Of a stretch of DNA of 64,000 nucleotides, positions 33,276-42,025 are shown piece after piece. The position numbers and the translations under genes were made by a program. Under the pieces are notes generated by a model that searched no databases, was not told the origin of the DNA, and saw only the letters and a list, made by a program, of their open reading frames with translations. Positions within the stretch are counted from its first letter, which is position 1, and every line of letters starts with the position of its first letter. The DNA is from a virus. The stretch spans positions 1-64,000 of the IMG/VR virus record IMGVR_UViG_3300035698_016731; one strand, given 5' to 3'.

Positions 33276-33674
33276 TTAAGTCCACTGTGGGACATCTGTT
33301 ATCTTATCGATAGTAATTAATTCCAAAGTTCCCTTGTATCCATTATCAACCCAATGCCATTCAGATAAACTCATACCACTCATAATTCTTACAGAGAATA
33401 CTGAATTAGGATAGGTTTCTGGATAGGGATAAAAGTTAAATGCATCATGAGTGTTTACTATAGCTCTTAATATTTCATACTGAGCAATTGTACAGATACT
33501 ATTCTCCCAAATCAAATTAGCTACCATTCTAAAACCTTTGTGATAGATTCTTAATCCTCCATTAGCTAATTCATGTTCTCTTTTTAACTCTTCAAATATG
33601 ACTCTCACTGCTGGAGGATAATTATTAAAACTATAATCAAAAGTATCTTCTTTTTGAAATCTTGGACTTTCCAT
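33276..33674 (-). CDS. Hypothetical protein at the end of the tail operon, 132 aa
   Basis: A 132-residue protein rich in Tyr, Phe and Trp, alpha/beta. It is the last gene of the minus-strand operon, after the C1q-like protein, so a tail tip or fibre-associated role is likely. GTGAGATAAA lies before the ATG. No family recognised. Confidence 0.65.
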   Translation of the reverse strand: MESPRFQKEDTFDYSFNNYPPAVRVIFEELKREHELANGGLRIYHKGFRMVANLIWENSICTIAQYEILRAIVNTHDAFNFYPYPETYPNSVFSVRIMSGMSLSEWHWVDNGYKGTLELITIDKITDVPQWT

Positions 33675-33685
33675 TTTATCTCACC

Positions 33686-34324
33686 TCACATTAATTTATG
33701 TATAGACCAGCTAGAATATCTACCATTAGCATGGCCATATATAGTATCACTATTTTGATTGTTTATATATTTCATATAAAGAATATCTCCAGCTTTTAAA
33801 TCTTGAACAGAAATATTCTTGTTACCTTGAATATTTCCACTATCGAAATCATGTCTGCTATATTGTTTAATTGTTCCATTAACATATAAATCTAAATAAA
33901 CATAATCTCCAGCAGTGAGAGCCAAATGAGCATTACATATAGATAAATACTTTCCATCTTTTTTTGGAACAAAAGAATGTGTTACTAGTGAATATTCATT
34001 TTGTGTATCCCAATCTACTGTATCCCATTCTATTATTGTACTTATAGCAGATGAGACCGCAAAACTACTAGTTAAATAAACTTTTACACTGCTCTGCTTT
34101 GGCATACTTATTATACCATTAGCATCAACCTTGAAAGATTCTCCACTCTTACTACTAAAACTAGCAAAGCTCCATACTCCCTGAGAAGAGCAAACATACA
34201 GTCTTTGAGTATCATAAGCAAAGTAAGCATCTCCACGACTTGGAGTAGCAGGAAGCTTACTATCTACACCATATATGAATGGTTGATGTAAATCCATTCC
34301 ATTAAAATTTCTATGTTCAGTCAT
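33686..34324 (-). CDS. Tail tip protein with C1q/TNF-like C-terminal domain
   Basis: A 212-residue protein. A short N-terminal attachment region is followed by an all-beta jelly-roll domain (about 75-212) whose strand order and motifs (HSFVPKKDGKYL, LDLYVNG, DLKAGDILYMKY) match C1q-like trimeric heads found on phage fibres and host-binding proteins. It probably forms a trimeric receptor- or glycan-binding knob. It overlaps the upstream gene by 8 bases. Confidence 0.75.
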   Translation of the reverse strand: MTEHRNFNGMDLHQPFIYGVDSKLPATPSRGDAYFAYDTQRLYVCSSQGVWSFASFSSKSGESFKVDANGIISMPKQSSVKVYLTSSFAVSSAISTIIEWDTVDWDTQNEYSLVTHSFVPKKDGKYLSICNAHLALTAGDYVYLDLYVNGTIKQYSRHDFDSGNIQGNKNISVQDLKAGDILYMKYINNQNSDTIYGHANGRYSSWSIHKLM

Positions 34325-34763
34325 TTAACTTCACCCTTAATACAGTTATTAAATTTCTCAATACTTTTAAAGTCTTAACAAATAAATCCTGTGCACCAGC
34401 TATATTGGTTACATGGTTTTCAACATAAGCTGTTATTTCACCATTATCCATTTCAAGCAAAGCCTTTAAAAGTTTTAAATCAGTAAGAGCATTTTCTATA
34501 TCAGTTGGTACAGGTATGAAAGTGAGTGCTGCTGTCCATACAGCTTCTTCATCAGCAATCTCTTCTTCTCCACTAAATCTCAACCTCATCATTCCTATTA
34601 CAGTATCTTCTCCTTCCACTGGTGATTGAAAAGCTACTGCTATGATTCTTGGCTCTACTAATCTTATAGCATCAATCATTTGATTAAGTTTTAATGCTTG
34701 TGCTTTTGTAGTAATCACCACTTTGAATAAAATACGATTGTCTCCTTCTATTTTTGTAGGCAT
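34317..34763 (-). CDS. Hypothetical tail-operon protein, 148 aa
   Basis: A 148-residue mixed alpha/beta protein ending in a long helical segment. The ribosome binding site AGGAGG lies in the last codons of the upstream HNH gene; the second of two adjacent ATGs (34763) has the better spacing. Located between LamG and C1q-like tail proteins, so probably structural or chaperone-like. No family recognised. Confidence 0.65.
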   Translation of the reverse strand: MPTKIEGDNRILFKVVITTKAQALKLNQMIDAIRLVEPRIIAVAFQSPVEGEDTVIGMMRLRFSGEEEIADEEAVWTAALTFIPVPTDIENALTDLKLLKALLEMDNGEITAYVENHVTNIAGAQDLFVKTLKVLRNLITVLRVKLND

Positions 34764-35200
34764 CATTTCCTCCTTCTATTCTCTATCGCATGGCAACATC
34801 TACATAGAGAAATAAGATTATCTAGATTTAAATTATGTTTGTTAAAATCTTTATGGTGAATATCTAATTTTCTCTCTTCTTGAAGACACCCACAATGTTG
34901 ACATTTATATTCATCTCTTTTACGAATTAATTCTCTTAATTCATTATTAAACTGAAAAGGGTAACCAGAACGATTTACTCCACCGTGCCAATTAGGGTGC
35001 TTATCTCCTTTCTTCAAAGAAGTTGCAGTTGCTATTCGACCATTTGTCTTATGACCAACTATATTCTGATACTTTTCCTTTTGTCTTTTCAACCAACTTT
35101 CTCGATTATCATTATAGTATTCTGTGAAATATTCCTTGCGTCTTTTTGCACATTCCTTTGCCTTTATACCCCAAGAACCACATGCATAAGGACTCATCAT
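34763..35200 (-). CDS. HNH homing endonuclease, free-standing
   Basis: A 145-residue protein. A basic N-terminal half resembling a NUMOD/DNA-binding segment leads into the HNH domain: C100-x2-C103, LDIHHKD with paired histidines at 115-116, then NLISLCRCCH supplying the second zinc pair and metal histidine. It is wedged into the tail operon with 4-base overlaps on both sides and its C-terminal codons carry the next gene's ribosome binding site. Probably a mobile homing gene. Confidence 0.87.
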   Translation of the reverse strand: MMSPYACGSWGIKAKECAKRRKEYFTEYYNDNRESWLKRQKEKYQNIVGHKTNGRIATATSLKKGDKHPNWHGGVNRSGYPFQFNNELRELIRKRDEYKCQHCGCLQEERKLDIHHKDFNKHNLNLDNLISLCRCCHAIENRRRK

Positions 35201-36936
35201 TTAACCTCCTTAATTAATATACACCCTTCTGCTAATGTACAGTTACTACTTCCTGTATCCCATTCTGCTTTTATAGGAATAGTTCCCTTTCCTCCAAACA
35301 CTAGAGCATGTAAACGGATAGGCTGATAACCACTATCCATAAACAAACCTTCTAATTCATTGTATTCTTGATTATTTATTTCCAAATGAATATCAGTAGC
35401 TGCAACAGGAAGTATAGATGAATTTAATTGTACATATATAGGATAGCTTCCCTGTGTAAAGTATGTTAAAGTTCCATCAATAGTTGTATCTGCTGCAGTT
35501 GAAGCAGTAACAGCAGGAAGATGTAGGACTACACTTCTTGGAGCCATCCAATCTAATTCTTCTATATCAAATGTACTCAATCCAGCCAAGTTGGCTATGC
35601 TTGCTCCTGTTCCACTATTATAAATAGCACTCGCTTCTCCAGAACTTATCTGCCTATTCCAAATTGTAAAATCATCTATCTGCCCTCCCATAGCAAAAGC
35701 ATAAGAAGTAACAATAGCACCAGAATAGTATTTAAAATAATCAATCTCAGAAGTACAAAACCAAGTTGTACTTTCATTTCCAAAACTCACAAGGTCAGCA
35801 CCTGGGTCTTGACTATTTACTGTACCACTTAAAACTTTCTTTCCATTAATATAAAAATCCCAAGCTGTTCCACTTACTTCTATCTTATATACTCTCATTA
35901 CATCATAAGTATCTATCCAATAAGTTTTTGTACTGGCTCCATGAAATAGTTGAATACAATGACGATAAAACTTTATACGGACTACCCTATCATTAGTATC
36001 ATCATCAATACGAACAGTAAAGATTCCATTACTATCATATACTCCTGCTTCTTCAGTAAGTCTCATACGCCATTCAGCAGTAAAACCTGTAGCAAAATTC
36101 ACTGTAGGAACTATTTCATAATAAGCACTATATTGAGAAGCAGTTTCTGATGAAGTATTGATTACTAATAGTCCATCTTTTATTGTACTAAATTCACTTT
36201 CTACTCCATTAGTTTTACCTGTAGTAAAAGACCAACTATTCTCAGTAGGTAATTCTGTACCATCTTCTGATTTAGTCCAATTAAATTCATTCTTTCCACA
36301 ACCTACCATAGAGTAAGCATCTATATGATTAGGAGGAGTCTTGATGGTTTGCTTTATTAATTTAGTTCCTTCTTGGCTTCCATCAAAAAGCAATTCCAAT
36401 CTATCACTTCCATCTCCCTTACATCTCCATTTAGCAACAACATGGTGCCAGTCTGTATCAGCACTTCGGTCTGTGCTCCCTGTTACCTTAAATTCTGTAC
36501 CTTCAGTATCTATCATATAAATTTCTAAATAACCCAATGAAGTAAGATGTGCTTTTAATCCCCAAATAGTTTCAAATATTACTCCACTTTTACTTGCCTT
36601 CCTAAACCAGAAACTTATACTTCCTTCCTCATGACAATTTCTATTCTTCATTGATAAAAGAAGAAAAGTATCATCATCAGAAAAATCTCCAGAATAACTA
36701 TCAAACATTTTATTAGTACTATTCAAATCAGAAACAACAAAAGAATCATTACCTGATAGACTGTAGTTTGTTTCAAAACCATGGTCTATCATTCTACTAT
36801 AATCTTCAAAATTTTCATACAGCAGCATACCTCTTCTTAAAAAGGACTGTAGGTCATTGTCAGCCATATTTTGATATAGCTGATGAGTCATTAATTTTCC
36901 ATTTGACCAAGTATCTGTAAGGTCTGTATAGCTCAT
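35197..36936 (-). CDS. LamG-domain tail protein (paralogue 4)
   Basis: A 579-residue protein with two concanavalin A-like LamG domains (about 85-215 and 245-445). Recurrent LamG phrases include EGSISFWFRKA, WHHVVAKWRCKG and IDDFTIWNRQISS. A beta-rich C-terminal domain follows. The N-terminus (YTDLTDTWSNG) is shared with the other paralogues and may be a virion attachment tag. It is likely a carbohydrate-binding tail or capsid decoration protein. Overlaps upstream paralogue by 4 bases. Confidence 0.82.
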   Translation of the reverse strand: MSYTDLTDTWSNGKLMTHQLYQNMADNDLQSFLRRGMLLYENFEDYSRMIDHGFETNYSLSGNDSFVVSDLNSTNKMFDSYSGDFSDDDTFLLLSMKNRNCHEEGSISFWFRKASKSGVIFETIWGLKAHLTSLGYLEIYMIDTEGTEFKVTGSTDRSADTDWHHVVAKWRCKGDGSDRLELLFDGSQEGTKLIKQTIKTPPNHIDAYSMVGCGKNEFNWTKSEDGTELPTENSWSFTTGKTNGVESEFSTIKDGLLVINTSSETASQYSAYYEIVPTVNFATGFTAEWRMRLTEEAGVYDSNGIFTVRIDDDTNDRVVRIKFYRHCIQLFHGASTKTYWIDTYDVMRVYKIEVSGTAWDFYINGKKVLSGTVNSQDPGADLVSFGNESTTWFCTSEIDYFKYYSGAIVTSYAFAMGGQIDDFTIWNRQISSGEASAIYNSGTGASIANLAGLSTFDIEELDWMAPRSVVLHLPAVTASTAADTTIDGTLTYFTQGSYPIYVQLNSSILPVAATDIHLEINNQEYNELEGLFMDSGYQPIRLHALVFGGKGTIPIKAEWDTGSSNCTLAEGCILIKEVK

Positions 36937-38711
36937 TCTAATTCCTCTCCAATTATATGAAAATAATTAACTGCATTATAAGTTTTAGCAGCATTTTTAA
37001 CTTGCATTTGTATAGCTATTGTACTAGCAACAGAAGAGCTAACAGCCATAGGTAACTGTGTATTTGCATAATTAGTATCTTCATGCCAAGAGATAGAAGG
37101 GAATTGACCTACACCATCTTCCATTCCTACATCTAACATTCCATAAAAAGTATCTTGTCCATCAATTGACTCACAAGATTGTGAACTGTAGTATATCATA
37201 GGATTTCTTGGTTGAATATTGTAAACTAGATTTGCAGTTATATTTTGATAAGTAGCTGATAGACTAAATGTACCTCTTTCATCTCTAATTTTCCCGAATA
37301 TCTTCATACCTTTATGATTAAGTTTTTGAACCTCTAATGAACTAAGGTCACAGTAATCAGAAATAGCATATCCCAAACCATTATTATATATTGAATCGAA
37401 CTCATTGTCATCTAACTGTCTATCCCAAAGAGCAAGGTCATCCATTTGACCTCCAAAACCTGAAGTACCATTTATATCAGGAACATTTAATAAATCATCT
37501 TGATAACCAACTTTTACATAATCCCATTCAGAGAAAGATTCCCTATTTGCTGCAACATCATCATCTCCAAAACCAAATATAGTTCCACCATCAATGTTTC
37601 CAGCTGTTATATCAATACTTCCAGACATTATTCCATCTATGTATAGAACAACATTTGTTTCACCATAAACTACTATCCTATAAGTGTGCCATTGGTAAGT
37701 ATCAATAGAAGTAGACTTATAAGTGTCAGCTCCTATGGTTACTCCTTGAGGATAAATCCAAAGTCTAACATAATAAGGAGTATCACTATCTTCCATCCAC
37801 ATTACACATTGAGTATTTGCACCTCCAGTCATATCATAATCTATCAATCTCATCCTCGCTTCCATCCAAACAGTTGCTGCACTAAAATCTATATTAGCAT
37901 CACTTTCATAATAATAAGCAATAGCAGCAGAAGCCATAGTTTTTATTTTCAACACACCATCCTCAACCCCACTACGAAGATTCTCATCTCCTCCTGTAAA
38001 AGTCCCACTATCTGCTGAAGGAAGGGCTGTCATCTCCCAAGTTTCTATATCATTATCAGCTGTATCATTTCTATCACAACCAATCAACATGGTACTTCTA
38101 TCAGAGCCTGTTACAAAAATAGTTTTGCTAGTAAGAGCAGTTCCTACTTCCTCCCCATCAATAAACAAATGCATCTCATCACTTCCATCTCCCTTACATC
38201 TCCACTTAGCTCCAATATGTTTCCATTCAGATTTTGAGTCCACAATGTTATCGCTTATAATAGTATTAGTAACACCACTAGTGTCTGTAATATTAAATCT
38301 TAAATAACCACCATTATCTATTTTAATTTGAGCACCCCAGTATGGTCTCCAAAGGCTCTTTCCTTTCAACCCAGCTCTAAACCAAAAACTAATACTTCCC
38401 TCTTCAGCATTATCCTTTAAATCCATTTTATATAAAAGGGTATCAGCACTACCCATATTCAAAGCATTAGTTCCAAACTTTACATTATCACTTTGAACTG
38501 CTGGTGCTAACAATTCTAAAACTCCATCATTATTCCAATCCAACTCTGCTCCATTATCACACATGTTAACAAAGTTCTCAAAGTTCTCATAGAATATCAA
38601 TCCTTTATCTAAATGAAGAAGTGAGTCATTTACAGCATGAGCATGCATATATTGCCATCTTACTATGCTCTTATATTCCCACACTTCAGTTAAGTCCATA
38701 TAGTTAGACAT
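36933..38711 (-). CDS. LamG-domain tail protein (paralogue 3)
   Basis: A 592-residue paralogue with the same plan: an N-terminal tag resembling YMDLTEVWEYK, a first LamG domain (about 80-215), a second (about 230-430) ending in MDDLALWDRQLDDNEF, and a C-terminal beta domain. It differs from its neighbours mainly in the C-terminal region, as expected when receptor-facing parts diversify. Overlaps the neighbouring genes by 1 and 4 bases. Confidence 0.82.
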   Translation of the reverse strand: MSNYMDLTEVWEYKSIVRWQYMHAHAVNDSLLHLDKGLIFYENFENFVNMCDNGAELDWNNDGVLELLAPAVQSDNVKFGTNALNMGSADTLLYKMDLKDNAEEGSISFWFRAGLKGKSLWRPYWGAQIKIDNGGYLRFNITDTSGVTNTIISDNIVDSKSEWKHIGAKWRCKGDGSDEMHLFIDGEEVGTALTSKTIFVTGSDRSTMLIGCDRNDTADNDIETWEMTALPSADSGTFTGGDENLRSGVEDGVLKIKTMASAAIAYYYESDANIDFSAATVWMEARMRLIDYDMTGGANTQCVMWMEDSDTPYYVRLWIYPQGVTIGADTYKSTSIDTYQWHTYRIVVYGETNVVLYIDGIMSGSIDITAGNIDGGTIFGFGDDDVAANRESFSEWDYVKVGYQDDLLNVPDINGTSGFGGQMDDLALWDRQLDDNEFDSIYNNGLGYAISDYCDLSSLEVQKLNHKGMKIFGKIRDERGTFSLSATYQNITANLVYNIQPRNPMIYYSSQSCESIDGQDTFYGMLDVGMEDGVGQFPSISWHEDTNYANTQLPMAVSSSVASTIAIQMQVKNAAKTYNAVNYFHIIGEELE

Positions 38712-41551
38712 TATTTCTTCTCCATTATTACCATAGTTCTACCTATTGTATCTCCAGTAATTGTATTACTAGCAACTTTCCATCTTTCCAAAGCCAACAT
38801 AGCTCCGTAGTCTCCCATATTTATTCCCATATTAGAAATTGGTACATAATTTCCTGTAGCAAGAACTACATCATGCACCCAACTTTCTGAAAATGTAGAA
38901 CCTGTATCCAGCACTCTCATATTTAATTTACCTAATCCAAAAACTCCAGAACCTGCTGCATTCATATCCCAAGCATCACTATAGAAACCAATCCATGGAG
39001 CACTTCCTTTCATATAATACAAACTCATTTCAGGAACATTAACATAACTAGTATCAGTTTCTGTAGGGCTTATAGTACTACCAGTAGCCATATGACATTG
39101 TGCTGGGTGGTGATTGAGTTCTTTTAATTCCTTTCTTCCTATGTATGAAAGTTCTTTGATGCTTTTTCCTGTCCCACTGTTGTAAATCAATTCTATTTCA
39201 TTTACACTTATCTGCCTACCCCAAATTGCTAAATCATCTATCAAGCCTAAACAAGTATCACCAATAGGAACATCAGTTGAATCTAATATATATTTAAAAT
39301 ACTCCCACTTAGTTTCAGAATCCTTCCCTGATGTACTATCTGAATCTCCAAATTGAACTAAATCTGCTCCTGCATCACCACCATTTACTGTACCAGTCAT
39401 TCTCATTACACCATCTACATAAAATAAATATGTTGTTGCAGTTACTGTAACTCGGTAAGTGTGATAGTCTAATCTTGGATTCATATAGATATGTTTATGA
39501 ATGTCACCACTTATCCTAATCCTATGATTGTAGAATTTTATATCTAAACTTTCACTTTGTGTACCATCTCTAAAGTATACCTGACAAACATCATAGTTAC
39601 CTCCACTACTTTCTGCATTAACAACTTTCAATTTCCATTCAGCAGTAAAACCTGCATCAAAATCAACATCAGGAGCTATGTCATAATAGGCATCTCCTAC
39701 AGCAGCATTGTCTCCAGCATAGAGTTCATCAATATATATAGTATTCGCCGCATCAGCATTAGTTATCTCTATCTGTATCTTTTCTATATCATCAAGGTCA
39801 GAGGCACTCTCCCCACTAATGTCCCAAGTTTCAGTTTGCCAAGTATCAGCTACTAATATATTGGGAGTGTCTTCTATCCAATTTCCTCCAACATCATAAA
39901 GACGAACATTAAAGTGACTTCCTATCCTTGAACCTCTAACTTGATATTTTATCTGTGTTTGTTTAGAAATATCTATTGTTGAATCAAGAGTCCTTGTTAG
40001 AGTATCATCTAAGGAGTCAGTAATAGCAGCAACTACTTTCATACAATATGTACCTTCTTGAGCTTCCCCAGCATTTGAAAAAGCAAGTAGATTAGTTTGA
40101 GGCAAATCTAACTCACTTCCATTTCCACTATTATATATAGCAACTACATCGTCAGAAGTCAAAACACTATCATACAATCTCAAGTCATCCAACTTTCCAT
40201 CAAAATAAGTACTTCCACTTCTTCCTATATAAATAGTAAAACATTGCTGAATGGGAGCAGTATCTGTCCAAGTATCTACACTCGCACCGTCTTCATATAT
40301 TTCATAATCTCCATCTACATTTCTTGTTATAGCATAATGAGTCCAAGTTGTACTTATATCTCCACAAGCATAATCATTATTAAATTGACCAGGTACAGAA
40401 ACTCTTAATAGGTTTGCATGAAATGTAATCTCAAATAGGTCATCATAGTAAAATATTACAGGTCTATTAGCTACATTGTCATCTCTATATACCCAAAAAC
40501 TCCAAGTAAAAACAGTACTTGGTATAGTTATTGGAACAAAAGCTGATGCATATTCTCTTCCTGAATACACTGGTCCATCAGTATATCCATCAACATAAAA
40601 TATCTTTACTGTACCACCATTAGTAGTCCTATTTGCTCCACCACGTACATCAAGAACACCACTACTGATATTTATTCCATCTGCTGTGTAGCATTTTAAA
40701 AGGATACCACCACCTGCACCTTCTCCTGATGCTCCACTACTACCACCTTTATTAGCTGTCTTTGTACAGTATTCTCCTCCACCTCCAGTAAGACATGGAC
40801 CAGGATTACAGCCATAACCTCCTACTGCTCCTGCTCCTGATTGAACACTAGCATGACTTGCTCCTCCTATTCCAGCACCTTGACCATAACGGCAAATTGC
40901 TCCATTACCAGCATTGCCATTTCCTCCATATCTTCCTCTACAATAAATTCCACCAGTAATAGTAATAGAAGTAGAAGCATAAAGCTTTACCCAAGCAGCA
41001 CCATCTCCACCTCCTGCTCCACCAGCACCTCCACCTGCAGAGTAGTTGTTATTAGGACAACATCCACCATAGGAAGGTGAACGAATTTCTCCACCAGCAC
41101 CTCCACCACCACCTCCACCTCCTGAACCCATTACTAAAGATTCATCAGTAGAAGAGTCTCCATTAGCACCAGAACTTTTATATCCACCATTGGCTCCACC
41201 TGAAGCACTACCTCCCAAACAACAACTAGCTGCTCCTCCACCACCTCCACCACCAGGATAAGAACCAGAACCTGTTGCTCCACCTGTACCATTACTTGGA
41301 GTGTCTCCACCAGCTGAACCAGCACCACCATTACCACCATTATATCCTCTACCATCTCCAATAATAGTTCCAATGATATTAATAACATCAGCTTCTATCT
41401 GAAGCCAACCAGTAACAGAAGAAACATACTCAGCAACATAAAGTATCTTACCACTATTAATAGTAAGAGTACCTATATTGTAATGTCTGTCACTCCAAGT
41501 GGTATTTGCACTTATAGTAACATTTGCACCTGCATGGTCAGTTGCTGCCAT
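38711..41551 (-). CDS. Large LamG/Gly-rich tail adhesin (paralogue 2)
   Basis: A 946-residue protein, the largest of the family. The N-terminal 330 or so residues are a glycine-rich region with poly-Gly runs and several Cys residues (for example GSYPGGGGGGGAAS), like the polyglycine-helix adhesin tips of some phages. Two LamG domains follow (about 345-490 and 560-790), then the common C-terminal beta domain. Probably the main adhesin. It overlaps the upstream 87-residue gene by 14 bases. Confidence 0.8.
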   Translation of the reverse strand: MAATDHAGANVTISANTTWSDRHYNIGTLTINSGKILYVAEYVSSVTGWLQIEADVINIIGTIIGDGRGYNGGNGGAGSAGGDTPSNGTGGATGSGSYPGGGGGGGAASCCLGGSASGGANGGYKSSGANGDSSTDESLVMGSGGGGGGGGAGGEIRSPSYGGCCPNNNYSAGGGAGGAGGGDGAAWVKLYASTSITITGGIYCRGRYGGNGNAGNGAICRYGQGAGIGGASHASVQSGAGAVGGYGCNPGPCLTGGGGEYCTKTANKGGSSGASGEGAGGGILLKCYTADGINISSGVLDVRGGANRTTNGGTVKIFYVDGYTDGPVYSGREYASAFVPITIPSTVFTWSFWVYRDDNVANRPVIFYYDDLFEITFHANLLRVSVPGQFNNDYACGDISTTWTHYAITRNVDGDYEIYEDGASVDTWTDTAPIQQCFTIYIGRSGSTYFDGKLDDLRLYDSVLTSDDVVAIYNSGNGSELDLPQTNLLAFSNAGEAQEGTYCMKVVAAITDSLDDTLTRTLDSTIDISKQTQIKYQVRGSRIGSHFNVRLYDVGGNWIEDTPNILVADTWQTETWDISGESASDLDDIEKIQIEITNADAANTIYIDELYAGDNAAVGDAYYDIAPDVDFDAGFTAEWKLKVVNAESSGGNYDVCQVYFRDGTQSESLDIKFYNHRIRISGDIHKHIYMNPRLDYHTYRVTVTATTYLFYVDGVMRMTGTVNGGDAGADLVQFGDSDSTSGKDSETKWEYFKYILDSTDVPIGDTCLGLIDDLAIWGRQISVNEIELIYNSGTGKSIKELSYIGRKELKELNHHPAQCHMATGSTISPTETDTSYVNVPEMSLYYMKGSAPWIGFYSDAWDMNAAGSGVFGLGKLNMRVLDTGSTFSESWVHDVVLATGNYVPISNMGINMGDYGAMLALERWKVASNTITGDTIGRTMVIMEKK

Positions 41552-41801
41552 CTTTTATCACCCTATTGTAAGAAATTATTTTCCCTTCTAAGTCTTTAAC
41601 AAAAGGAGGATAATATACTGGAGCAGAGGCTTTGCTTTTAGCCATATCCAGAATCATATCTATTACCCTATCTTTTGTTGCTACCTTTCCTAAATTAATA
41701 TATTCATTACTTAAAAGCTTATCATTTGCAAATATATCAAAATTAGCTACTATTCCATTTTCATCTGCACTAAATTTATTAATTTTAACAGATACAGTCA
41801 T
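41538..41801 (-). CDS. Small hypothetical protein, 87 aa
   Basis: An 87-residue beta-rich protein between two LamG genes, overlapping the next gene by 14 bases and the previous by 4. Fibre chaperone or small attachment protein are possible from context. No family recognised. Confidence 0.6.
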   Translation of the reverse strand: MTVSVKINKFSADENGIVANFDIFANDKLLSNEYINLGKVATKDRVIDMILDMAKSKASAPVYYPPFVKDLEGKIISYNRVIKDGSN

Positions 41802-42025
41802 ACTATCACCTCGATATTTTTAATCCAATTAAGTTCCATTTGTATAATCTTCCTTATATAATTAATCATCTGAGTTACATTCACAGGACAACAATGACTT
41901 ATCCTATTTAATACCAAAACAATATTATCTTCAACTATCTCTTTCAATTGAATGAGAAAACCTTCTCCCATTAATTCACTTTCTAAATAAGCTAAAACTT
42001 TTCTCACTTCTTTTTCTTTATCCAT
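41798..42025 (-). CDS. Small hypothetical helical protein, 75 aa
   Basis: A 75-residue helical protein with adjacent cysteines near residue 45. It overlaps LamG paralogue 1 by one base and the next gene by 4. Perhaps a fibre-assembly chaperone; no motif supports this directly. Confidence 0.6.
   Translation of the reverse strand: MDKEKEVRKVLAYLESELMGEGFLIQLKEIVEDNIVLVLNRISHCCPVNVTQMINYIRKIIQMELNWIKNIEVIV

Noticed and set aside
41134-41388. Val/Leu-rich minus-strand frame inside the Gly-rich adhesin
   Set aside because: Frame shadow of the GGT/GGA repeat codons; the LamG adhesin frame is the real one.
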